A stretch of 64,000 nt of DNA. It comes from Drosophila persimilis. Its lineage: Eukaryota; Arthropoda; Insecta; Diptera; Drosophilidae. The stretch is from NCBI RefSeq assembly GCF_003286085.1, contig NW_020825312.1:6138001-6202000 (forward strand), written 5' to 3'. Below the pieces are notes generated by a model. That model made no database searches and was not told where the DNA came from. It was given only the letters and a program-made list of their open reading frames with translations. Position numbers and translations under genes: made by a program. Positions 1-11,500 of the stretch are shown one piece after another (position 1 is the stretch's first letter; each line of letters starts with the position of its first letter).

Positions 1-3000
1 AATGGCAAATAAAACAAATATTATGCATCATAAATTTCACCGTCAACCGTCAACGAATCAAACAACAAACCGGTCCGTCCAAAAGTCACTCGGTCGATTC
101 TGACAATGAACCCGAAAGGCAAAGACCCAGAGATGGAGATCGAGATCGAGATGGAGATGGAAGATGGAGATTGGAGAGACACCAAGAGATTCCGAGGTGT
201 AAAAGCGAAATGCTCACAGAAAAAACAAAAAAAAAAAAAAGAAAAAGATTACGAAATCGTTTAAGCTCCACAAATCTGAATAATGATAATAATAAGACGA
301 CCATAAAGCATTTGTTTCGATTAGAAATTCAAATTCGACTTCAACTTCGACTGAAGTTTCGGGGTTTCGGGGTTTCCTATGAAAAGTGAATGGGGGGAAC
401 GGGGCGAGAGGAGGAACCGTTAGGATTTTGTGTCTGTGGCAAGCGATTAAGTGCCCCACAACAATGCAATGTTTTCCTTTAGTTTTTTGTTGTCTTTCTT
501 TTATGTATTTTTGGTATTTTTTTGTATTTCTTGTATTTTTTGTATTTGAAAGTTATCTGAACTATATTTTATGCTGTAATCCCCGGTGCCTGAGCCAAAA
601 ACAACCGATGGCGATATGCCGATGGCGATGCCGATGCATTCGCCCCGTTTCTTAATTAATTGATCGGACGGTGGACGGTGGACGATGGACTACGGACGAT
701 GGACGACGGACGATGGATGGTGCGCGCGTTTACCGTTGGCTGGCTGATATAATTGCCGGCCCGGTCGCAACTCGCATTTTATAACTCACTCGGAGAGCGA
801 GAAATAAAGAAATCAATTTGCCATAACCCAAAAAGCATGTCAATCAAAGTGAAAGAAGACAAGTCAAATCGAATCGAATGAAGTCAGGTCGTGGTGTCGT
901 CGCAGGTGTCGATTATCTCATAGATACGAACACACGATGGATATACATATGTATGTAGATATTGACCCGCAATTAGTTGATCGTTTGATTAGAGACTCCG
1001 ATCGCTGATTGTCTTGGGAAATTGATTTTCTGTGTGTGGATCGGAAAGTCTACTCGGAGATGATAGATTAGATGCCAGTTTCCTCCTATTCTTTTCTCAT
1101 GGATCTGATGGATCTTCGCTTTGAAAGTTGTTTTCTCAAATCAACTTCATCTTTCATCCGATGCCGATCCCCGATCCGCTATCCGCGATCCGCGATCTTC
1201 GATTGCCGATCCCCAAAGACATCGATGAAGAACGTGCAAGAGAAATAATGAGATTTTACATTTTCTTTTTCTAGAAAGTTTCCCTTCTTCTTCTTCTTTT
1301 CTCGTTTATTGTTTTTATTGCTTTTTTTGCTTTTTTGTCTGGATTCAAATTCATATTTCCTGCGCAACGTCGCGTCGGAAGAGGCAACTTTGGGGGCATA
1401 CGAAGTTGCAAGTTCATCATGGGAGCTGTCATGCATGCCACATGAAGATTTTCCTGGGTTTTCCAGGTTTTTCAATTAACTTTTCGACTGTTGCATGTCG
1501 GAGAGATCCGCAACATGTGTGAAAATGGAAAATGGGTAACAAGATCGCAGGGATCGCAACTGAAAATCAGGGAATGGAATGCCATTACTGGCAGATAAAG
1601 ATGACAGCTTTATAGCATGCCAAAATATTTCATTGGAAAGGCCCTCCGCCGCGAAGGCCACCCCCGACTCAAAAGGTGATGGAAAATACATTCACACATA
1701 CTCGTACAGACATTTGTCGAAATGTCGAAACTTTCCCCCATTCGGAGGCGGAGGCCCCATAAAGTGGGGGATGGAGCCCTGCATGAAACCTTTATGTAGT
1801 TCCCTCACTTTCCAATACTTTTCCATTGTCTGGCCCCCATTTGGATATTGATACTCGTGCTTCAACTCGTTCACTGTAGGCCGTACCCGTACCCGTACCC
1901 GTAGCCGGGGTTCGGCGGGTGGCGGGTGGTGGGTGACCTACCGCAACATTTGGAGGCGTCTCCGTCGCGTTTCTGCAGCGTTTCCATATCAGTGGCACTC
2001 GCTGAGCGATTTGCATGGCAACCTTAACCCATTGGCACATATGAGCATACCCGCACGCACCTCCCCCCATCGCACACTCCGCTCCACACTCCACTGCACT
2101 CTCTCTTTCAATTAGCCATGGCCGTGGATCCAGCCAAATCGCAGTCCCAAACCCGAGCACGAGTCTACTCGGAGCGGAGTGTACGCGAGTATCAATTAGC
2201 CGGAGCAGAAGAAGAGCAGGAGAGGCAGATGTGGAGGTGCCTGCTTTCGATTGCATGTCGGATTCCACTGCTCCTCCATCGGAGTGGAGTGGAACCCCTG
2301 CGGATGCATTTTGTTCGCTCGACTTGCAAGCATTTTGTGCTACTTTACATTTTCCCCGCACACCCTGCCCACACCCTCCCTCCTCCCTTCTCCCTTCTCC
2401 CACCTCCCTCTTACTCGTTCAACAAACAAATAACTCATTGAGGCCTTTTTCGCACAGCTCTTTGAGGCATCATTTTCTATTGGGTTTTGGCCACCAGGGC
2501 TGCCCTGCCGCACTGCAATGAATGAAATTTGAATGAAAGTGACAGCCCCAGCCCCAGCCCCAGCCCCAGCCCCAGCCCCAGCCCCACAGACAGTCTCAAA
2601 GAGGTGCCTAGGCGGTGGCTGTCTCCAAGTGTCAATGGCAGACGATGGCACCGCACCAGCCAATGCCAACGGGCAATGGAAATGGAAATGCGGCAAAAGC
2701 GTGTCGCAATTTTCATCATAATCAGCGTCATCATCAAACACCGACTAGACAATAGGTCTGGGGCTGTACTTTCTCCGATTCCAATTGAATTTTGGGCCCA
2801 AAGTGCCACCCGAGCTCGCCCCGTATGTGGCAGTGGAAGAGGCAGTGACCGTGAGAGTTGCCTGCGAATTGCAGCAAAGCACAGCACAGCACAGCACAGC
2901 CGCCACTTCTATCTGCCGCCCATGTATATAGTAAGTCAAGGTTCTATTGGCTTATTGCGGCTTATTGAATGATAACAGAACGATAACAGAATGAACCGGC

Positions 3001-4788
3001 ATTATCAGCACGAAATTCTAGCGATAAGGTTCTTCCCCGCACACCCACCCACCCCCATACCGTTATTGCAGTCTCGTATATGTCCCCTATGCCAAACCAA
3101 ATCGGTGGGACATATAACTCTCTGGTAATTCATCATCCGAATGCCAAGGCGGGTTGGCTCATTACCATAATTCTAGGGCTGGGCTCTCCCGATAAAGTCC
3201 ATTAGCTGAAGAATGCGGCTTTTTATTTGGAAGTTGGAAGTGCAATAAGCGTACCTATAGTCGGTGCCAATATAAAATACACTCCCAAATGGCAAATGAA
3301 ACGAATGGAAATAAACAAATAAAGCACGGGTGTTATTAGTGGAAATCAGGGACTTTATCTAATCGGAACACTGCTCCATTAGCAGGCAATGTCTTTCCAA
3401 GTAACACTCACAAAAAACAGTACCAGACGACAGATTTATTGGGTTTTAATTATAGGAATGATACGAGTATCGCTCATCGTTCATCGTCCATTCCATTCCA
3501 TCTATGATGATGATGTCTTCATCCTGTTACATCAGTAGGCAATATGTACCTCTGCTGACATCAGTAATGGCCTGGAAATGTTTTCGGCCTTGTTCTCAGA
3601 CGATGACTCAATTTCTGTTAACTGAACTTGAATGTTGGCCTGCTGTGTGTGTGTGTGTGGGGGTTCCTATATACTTGTATATCGATAACGGAATGATATC
3701 AGATAGCGCCTATCAGGAGCGTATACTCGATACGTTACTGGGTATGGGTGAGTGTATGGGTATGCGTGTGAGTACGGGGCATATAAACACTTACGAAGAC
3801 ACCTGCTAGTGGCGCCAGGCACTTGTAACAGGGTGTACCACTCTCTGACTCCCTTAACTGCCTCCATGGGGTGTTGCTGCAAGGGCTGGCATTGATATGG
3901 GTGGTGTCATTCTGCTGCTGGTACAAATGAAGACACCAGCAGGGGAATGTCGGCCCAAAGTCGGCGCAAAGGAAACCAGAAACCAGAAACCAGATAAGAT
4001 TCGTCGCTGCCTCGAAAGTAATTGAAAACTAACAAAAATGCCCCTTTGCTAATTATAAACGCCTGGAGCACAGGGTGACTCATTCCGACCATCGACCATC
4101 GATCGCATCGACCGCATCGATACTCCGTCGCCTTTCGATATATTCGGTACTTTTTCGAGAAGTATTTATTACTTGATTCCGATTTGCATTCCCAGTCTGT
4201 GTGGCATAACAGGTGTCGCTGTCTACGAGTATGTATGGCATAGTCATTTCGTAGTATTTCTCAGTGTGCGATGAAGCCATTTCTCAGAGCACTTCCGCTG
4301 CCGCCTGCATTGGTACTCGTATACTGTGAGTGTGACAATGCATTGGGTGTTTAACGGTCCCCGCATTACCACTAAGTAGCTCCATCATCTGTCTCACCAA
4401 CATAGTAGCATAAATAAGCCACCAGAGACAGTTGGCCCCCATCCGTTAGCCCCCATCCGCCATCCGCCATTCGCCCGTTCGCCCGTTCCGAGTGGAGCAC
4501 AGAAGAAGAAAAAAGAGTCACCATTTGGCTTGGACTCCACCGCCGTCCACTGTCTGTCCCTCTCTCTCTCTCTCTCTGCATTTGCATTGGAAATTTATCT
4601 CTGACATGATTTGGCAATTGTCTCCATCTCAGTTCTCAGTTCTCAGTTCTCGGGTCTTGGTTTTAGTTTTGATTTTAGTTTTAGGCGCTCTCCATCTTAA
4701 AGTCTCTTAATCTAGTGCGAATCGTCAGGAAACAGCCTCCATTTTGTTCCTAAAGCGTGGGAAAGCACTCATCACATTTGTGATGCTT
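1..4788. other. non-coding DNA with simple repeats
   Basis: No exon is supported on either strand. The longest open frames are repeat-derived, lack coding character, or mirror each other on opposite strands. The stretch holds an imperfect GGACGATGGAC-type minisatellite (about 663-720), a CCGTAC run (1881-1903), a period-6 CAGCCC run (2543-2590), CACAG repeats (2878-2900), a GT run near 3643-3658 and a CT run near 4559-4577. It may be intron or upstream flank of the plus-strand gene that ends at 16090, because that gene's first coding exons are not visible. Confidence 0.6.
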
Positions 4789-4984
4789 GTTATACATAGG
4801 TCTCTCGACAGTTGTTATACTTTTGTGTCCGAGCGTACACCCCATCCTAAGTAAATTAGCGTAAGATATGGCTTTCGTTTCGTTTGCTTTTGTTTCGCGT
4901 TTCGCGTTTCGCGTTTCTTGTTTCTTGTGCAAATTGTGTGCAGGTGTTGGCTGTTTAGCAATTTAATTTCGAGCATAAATTTTG

Positions 4985-5383
4985 AACTGTCATACTAGTG
5001 TTATACAAGTCTTATGCTGTAATAAAACTGTTATATCTGCATTGAAGGAAGTCAATGCATTGAATATTAACAAATTAAAATAACTGTTATACATCTGTTA
5101 TATTATTGTATCTGTATTGTAAGTCAATGCAGTGAAAGCTAAAAGTTACCACTGTTATACTAGTGTTAGACAAGTTTGATAATGTTAAAACTGCAGTAAA
5201 AGTCAATTCATTAAAAATTAAAAGTTCAAACTGTTATACAACTAGTGTTATACAAGTTGTATATTGCTATAATACTGTTACATCTGCACTGAAAGTCCAT
5301 TCACTCAGAATTAAAAATCGCACTGTTATACAACTGTTATAAGACTGTTATATAACTGTTATACCTACATTGAAAATCAAGGT
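4985..5383. repeat. degenerate tandem array built on CTGTTATAC
   Basis: About five diverged units of 60-100 bases begin near 4985, 5083, 5150, 5229 and 5321. Each starts with a variant of aCTGTTATAC(t)AGTGTTATACAAGT, then a gtcaatgcatt-like segment, then an A/T-rich tail such as attaaaa. Solitary GTTATAC motifs occur just upstream (about 4790-4822) and again at 7796-7838. Unit length varies and identity is low, so this is an old tandem repeat. No protein or structural RNA is evident. Confidence 0.6.
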
Positions 5384-8192
5384 TTTTCCATTGCACATGA
5401 AATGCATTACAATTTGTATTTTGTATTTGTTCTAATCTACTTTTGCTAATCAAGTAAACCTTATACGACTGTTATACATGTGGTAGTATCTTGTCATTGA
5501 TATGGGGATCCGCAAGACCCGCACTTCTTATCATTATCAGTTCTTCAGAGCTCTCTTTAGAAATGCATACTGTTATATGACCGTTTTCCACCGGCTTCCC
5601 CCTTCGGCCCCCAGCAACGAATGACTTTCCACTCGACGCGCGACCCATGCCATGCCATGCCATGCCATGCCATGCGGGTGAAAGGCAGCCCCGGCTCCAG
5701 CCCCAGCCCCAGCCACACGATGAATTTCCATGGCACTTGGTCTTAATAAGTATGCACAACCTTTCACAAAAAGAAGAAAAAAACAGCAACAACAGGTGCG
5801 AGCACGTTATACTCGTTAATGTGGGGGATATGGGGATGGGAGATGGTGCGGGGGGGAAACATAGAAATAGCCCAACGACGATAATGATAATGATAATTTT
5901 TACGATCCATGCCAACTGACGGACAGCGACGGACAGCAGCGGACAAAATATGACGCTTATAAAGTGCAGTTAGCATGTCTTAAAGACGTCTAAACAGTTT
6001 ACCGTTGGCTGACTGACTGACTGTCTGTCAGTCTGTCTGTCCAACCGTCTGGCAGTAGCTAAGCGGCCGCTAAATGTCATAAATGCGGACAATGGACGAC
6101 GCATCGTAGCACCTCATGGACATGGACGGTGACCACAGCAGACTGCAGAGCAGAAGAGCAGAAGAGCACGGGATCCATTTACGATGATGGACAGCGGAGC
6201 ATTTCATTCACAAAAATCACAAAGAAATGAAAATTAAGAAAATACCGCTGTCCGGCTGACTGGCTGACTGGCCGCCTGGCCGCCTGGCTTTCGGGCCATT
6301 CATTCAAGATCAGCTTAGCGGTGGGAGAGTGGGTGGGAGTGAATGGCTAACGGTTAGGCTGCTCTCGCGGGAAATTACCAAAACCGTTGGCCAGGCCCGG
6401 GATCGTAGGCCAGGGCTATTGTCACGTTCCAGGCGTGCCACCACCTTGTTGGCACTCTCCGGAAAGCCGAAAGCCGAAAGCATTAACTTAATGCCAGCTT
6501 TGGGGTGTGTCTGGTCGGTCGGTGAAATGGTTTCACTTTTAATCAATCACAAGTCAGAGTCGTAGTCGAAGCTAATGCCAGGCCATGTCGCGAGGATCTA
6601 GACAAGCGCCGGTTACCCGATTGATCTGTGGACCAGAGAGACCAGAGAGACCAAAGAGTCAACACCGATGCCACCGATGAAGAGCGGGCAAAAATTCGAA
6701 CAAAGCAACTCAATTAACTGTGGCCCGTGTACCGCCAGAGTGTATCTTTAGAAACAAGATCTGAATCGAGTGTGCTTGTCGGTGTCCCCGTACCCCGTAC
6801 CCCGTGGCCCGAACCCCTGCCGCCGCAGCGTTTCGCAAATATTTGCCATTGTTTCGTTCGCTCGTTCGCTCGTTGTACATATTTCAATCAGCCAGCGACA
6901 GAAAACAGAAAATATGAAACAGAGTTTCAATTACAACAGCAAACAAGAGGCAGAGGCCCCCAAAAACATGGCAATTACCAACAAAGAGATACATAGATAC
7001 TCGCTCAGAAGAAGAAGTATCTGTATCTGTATCTGCTCTATACTAGTCTATATACTTGTGGTTGTGTGTGTGTGTCTGTGTGTATCTGTATCTTTTACGT
7101 GCTTCGTGTAGCGTGGCTTTGGTGCGCCTCAAGTTCAAAACCCAGCGCTCTGCGGCGCACGCAACTCGAACTGCAGCTGCAGATACAGATACATGTGTAT
7201 CCATCAGATGCAGCGTGCGCAGTGCACTCGTAGGTTGTTCTCTTCTGTGGCGCCTCGCGCAGTGCATGTCAATGCCCCAGCTGTCACTCAAAGTTGCCTC
7301 AGAGGTTGGGCTGGTCGCAGATGACATAATGTGTGGCCAAGCAACCGACTTTGACTTCCACAGCCACAGCCACAGCCCCTGCGACTGCGACTGCGACTGC
7401 GGCTCTTCGGCTCTGACTCCATGTATAATGCGGTGCACGTTTTGTGGTCACATGGCCATCGGCAATCGGCATGCAGCGCTGCTCCACTCCACTCCACTCT
7501 CCTCTGCACAGCACTATTTCTGTGACATAATTTGTCTCTCGGCTCGCTCCGGTTCGGTTTTTGTCATTGTTTTTTTTAGCCATCTCCAAGTACCGAGTAG
7601 TGCGAATCGCATAGCGACTGCGACTGTGACTTGGAGTGGGACTGGGACTGGGACTGGGAGGAGAGTCGACTGGGTGACTGGGACAGTGGTGGCTCCACGG
7701 TGCACCACTTGAGTGACCAATACGATTACGAGTACGAGTACGAAGTGTGTGTTTCCTCGAGTGGGATTATGTCGCTTGAATGGCTTGAAATTGCACCTGT
7801 TATACAACTCTTGTGCTGTTTGTACAACTGTTATACACACCACCAATCGGTAGCACCCATTACGGTGCGGGTTTTATGGAGTGCTTCATTCTCCCACCTC
7901 CCCAAGGAAGATCAGAGGGTACCCCAAGATCTGTCCCCAAGTGTTTCTAATGAGGAAATCCTCCTACGAAAGAAGAAACTCAAATGCGTATGGAATTTAT
8001 TTATTTCCCATGAAGACAAACAAACTTGGAAATGCCGGGATCTGGATATGGATCATTTTGGTTACAGAAATTCTAGCTTTGAGGCAACATTTTTACTGGT
8101 GGCGGGGATGGTGATTGCAGGTGCGTCGTGTGGCGGGGGACCTTGATGGGCGTCGTTAACTATTCACTTGAATCCGGATGCACAGCATGTAT
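5384..8192. other. non-coding DNA with simple repeats
   Basis: No supported exon. It includes a CATGC run at about 5647-5675, a CAGCCC run near 5699-5713, GACTG-rich stretches near 6010-6050 and 7615-7690, and two CTGTTATACA motifs at 7796-7838 that match the array at 4985-5383. An open frame at 7631-8146 was considered but has no supporting domain or splice signals. Confidence 0.5.
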
Positions 8193-8321
8193 CTATGTAT
8201 CCATCCTCTCATATTGGATGTTCTTGTGGTGCAGCTGCAGGCGCATAGCCTTGAAACCGTAGCGGGTCATCTTGCCCAGAAGTCTCTTTATTTTAATAAG
8301 AAAATCTTTGTTTGTAGACAT
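8193..8321 (-). CDS. small ORF, 42 codons, basic peptide
   Basis: ATG at 8321-8319, preceded by CAAAACAAA, begins MSTNKDFLIKIKRLLGKM and the frame ends at TAG (8195-8193). The second half uses codons typical of expressed Drosophila genes (CTG, AAG, CGC, TAC, TTC, CAC, AAC), unlike the surrounding DNA. The peptide is strongly basic and could form an amphipathic helix. I do not recognise it. It lies on the strand opposite the downstream plus-strand gene and follows the 48-codon ORF in the same frame. It may be a genuine small peptide gene or the 3' end of a pseudogene. Confidence 0.3.
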   Translation of the reverse strand: MSTNKDFLIKIKRLLGKMTRYGFKAMRLQLHHKNIQYERMDT

Positions 8322-8354
8322 TTTGTTTTGGAGTGAGTTCAATCCTAATGCCTG

Positions 8355-8501
8355 TTACGATTCTCTACACAATCTTGGGTGCTTTCCAATAGAATGATGA
8401 CCCACTGCGATGACATACTCGTGATCTTCTGGGAGGGCTAGGGGCTCACCGCGGTGAATCATGCGTGCCAAATGGATGGCTACCACTCGTATCTCTCCCA
8501 T
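8355..8501 (-). CDS. small ORF, 48 codons, unknown function
   Basis: ATG at 8501-8499 begins MGEIRVVAIHLARMIHRG and the frame ends at a TAA (8357-8355). It stays open upstream to another TAA at 8534-8532. No family is recognised; the product would be basic and His-rich with no signal peptide. It is in the same frame as the next small ORF, which begins 33 bases after the stop, so the two could be one decayed gene broken by a single stop, a dicistronic small-ORF message, or chance. TAA followed by C is not the usual Drosophila readthrough context, which is TGA C. Confidence 0.25.
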   Translation of the reverse strand: MGEIRVVAIHLARMIHRGEPLALPEDHEYVIAVGHHSIGKHPRLCRES

Positions 8502-8534
8502 TGAGTGGTGGACTCCCCCGTCATCGGGCACTTA

Positions 8535-11500
8535 ATTTAATCACTGACTAACAAAACCAAATGACTACGACCCCCATCCCCGAGCCAATAAAAACCAAGA
8601 CCGAGCCGAAAGCCAAAGTCAAAGCCAAATTAATGGCCAAACAATCGGCAATCAAGTTGTGGAAAGTAACGAGCTGAAATTGAAAAACAAACTGTAGTTC
8701 GAGCCCCTGATTTGGCCAGGTCACGCATCGCAGCCTTCCTTCTCTTGGCCCCCGAAAAACGAACTGAACGCCGGAGCCGCAAGGAAAATTCTCGCACTCT
8801 CCTAAGTGATCCAATCGATGTGTGCTGTGTGTGTGTGCTTTTTATCAGCTTTTAGCCCATATTCCTTTGGCCCCGTGCGTTATCGCGAATTCATTGTCAG
8901 TAAATGCCCTCCTCCTATACCTTCCGTCTCCGCCTCCGCCTTCGCCTCCGCCTCCCACTGACACTAGCCCCGTCCCGCCGATAGATAAGGTTCGAATTCA
9001 AAGGAAAAGCCACGCGAGCTAACAAATTGCGCACAATTTCATTTGGCCTAAATTCGCTCTCGCTCTCGCTCCGCCTACTCCCACAATTCCCTCACCATTT
9101 TCATATCCATTTCCACTTCCATTTCCCCATCTCTTTCATCATGTCTCTGTCTTTGGTCTTCGACCAATTTTCGTGGATTTTTCGCTAATGGAGCGCGCCC
9201 TGAGCGACCTGAACACGACGTGACTTTGGCCATAATTCTTTTGGCCAAGATTCGGCATGGCTTGGCATCTAATGACAGACATCGCCGTCCGTTAACGGTC
9301 CGCTCCGGTCCGGTCCGGCCCGGTCCATTCCTAATGGCAAATAGCAAATGGTAAATGGCAAGAGTATTGGTAATGCTAATGCTAATGCTAATGATATGGC
9401 GTCATAATTGACACATGCTTCAAGTGCATCCGCCTTAGATTTCTCCCAACGATTGTCTTCTCTTCACTTCTCTTCTCCTGTCTTGTCGTCTGCGGCTTTC
9501 TGGTGTTTCTGGTGTTTTTGGTGGTCTGCAGAGATCACGATTCTTGTACAAAAAACACAACAAAAACTAGGTCTATCAGATCGTGGCTCTGCTGCTGGCT
9601 CTGGGAAGCGGTAACGCTCAACGGCACAAAAGTTGAGCAAAAAAGGTAATGGCATTGGCCAAATACTTGTACTTGTACTTGCAGATAATTCCATTCTCGA
9701 GTTGTTCGAGCAAAAGTTCTAGAGCTATGGATGGCAGTGTCTGCAATGATCGAAATGGGGTTTCTTTTGATTACTTTTCAACATTCGAGTGTTTTTTGGA
9801 GGAGTATCTGCTGATCATATGATGGTTCAATGTAAAGAAGATATTTTTCACTTTCATATCATCGTGGAAGCCTGCGGAAGTATACCAGCGAATGCTACAA
9901 TAGTATGTGTTATTTATCTCGAAGTATAACAGAAGTATAACTTGGAAGTTGAGTTCGTTTTTGGAAGAACTTTCCTGATGGTGGAACGTGGTATATGCGA
10001 GTGGAACCCCTTGGATTTCTGCAACGAAATGTTTACGTCTTTCTTTGAAGCCGAGAACCATGCCCCCAAAAAATGTATAACAGGACGAGTATGACAGTGA
10101 GGCCAGTCATGCCGATGACTTAACCTGCAGCTTAACACGATCATCTTCGGGTGGTATGTACTTTATTGTTGGATTCAAATTGAGGTGGTCCCTGCCTCTG
10201 TCCCTGCCCCTTGACGGATGACCCAAATGGCAATATTTTTTGGCAACGCCCCTCTTTTGCATATTCCCATTTATTCTGTTGCACGCTTCAGTTGCAACCG
10301 ACACTGCCACTGCCACTGCAACTGCGGCGGTGGTCACTGAGGAAAACGCTTAACGAATTGGCCCAAATACGTGTGTTATACTACACGATCATCGGCGTGA
10401 TCATCATCATGATGGGAGCTAGTGATGATCGTTATGCTAATGCTGATCGCTCGCCTGGAAACGACAGCAGCACAGCAGCGCAGCAGAGCAGCAGCAGCAG
10501 ACACCCAAGCAGAGCAGAGCCGCAGCAGAGCACCAGCTTTGTATTTGGATCAGCTGCTAGAGGGAGATGGCTACATGTGCCTAGAGAGAGAGGGAATGGA
10601 AGAATGATCGGAGAGCGGGCGGTGAGGCAGAGGGAGCCCGAGTCACGGTCACGTTTCTTGTCACGTTCACCCATTGTTGTTGCTGTTCATTTCTTTCTTC
10701 ATTCGTTTCTTTCGTTTCTTTCTTCATTTCATTCTGCTTCGCATTTCGTACCCATTAATTCTGTCCAAGAATGAAGGGGTATATATGCTGACTGAACCCT
10801 CTCAGACCTTCGATTGTGCTTCTTGTGGTTTCTGTTCTCAATATTTCCAGTTCCACTTCTGTTTAAGAAGATCATTGTTAGCCCCTGTTTCTCGACCACT
10901 TGCGAAATTCCAGACTAGTGCAGGAAGAACTCATTTTAACTGAACAAAATAATACATTTGAATGTTTCGAATGAATTTCAATCAAAAATGCCGAAATGCA
11001 GCGATTTTGTGTGGCCTAAAAACCCTCGAAACATTTGTAAATACCAAGATCTAAAATTCTAGAAAGTTTTCGTTTTATACAAATTAAAAATCCTAGATGT
11101 TCGGTAATTTAGCGTAAGATTGGAAATGGCTTAGAATAACTTGTTGAGTGCAACAGAGAGATGGGGAAAATGGATTTTTACATGTCATAGCATTCTTAGT
11201 ACTCAATGTGTGAGAGAGAGTGGTCAAAACGGAGTGGAAAAACAGGGTATCGTTCCGTCTGGACACTCCGCAGTGGGTCTTTGGGTGTTGTTTTGTTGTT
11301 TTGATGCTCGTCGCTTCGTCTCTTCGTCTCTTCGTTTTGCCAATTTGCCTTCGGTGGACGAGTACTTCTGTTGTGGCTGTTGGCTGTTCTTTTGCTGCTG
11401 ATCTTGTCAACAGGCAGCAGGCAACAATTTGTGGCCAGGGGTCCGTGCTCTCTGTGGTAGTAGCGTCTTGTCGCGCTTGTATCGCTCCCTGTGCCGTTGG

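Noticed and set aside
9771-10061. 96-codon minus-strand frame with a true ATG
   Set aside because: Codon use is not Drosophila-like, no domain, no neighbouring splice or poly(A) signals; could be revived by transcript evidence.
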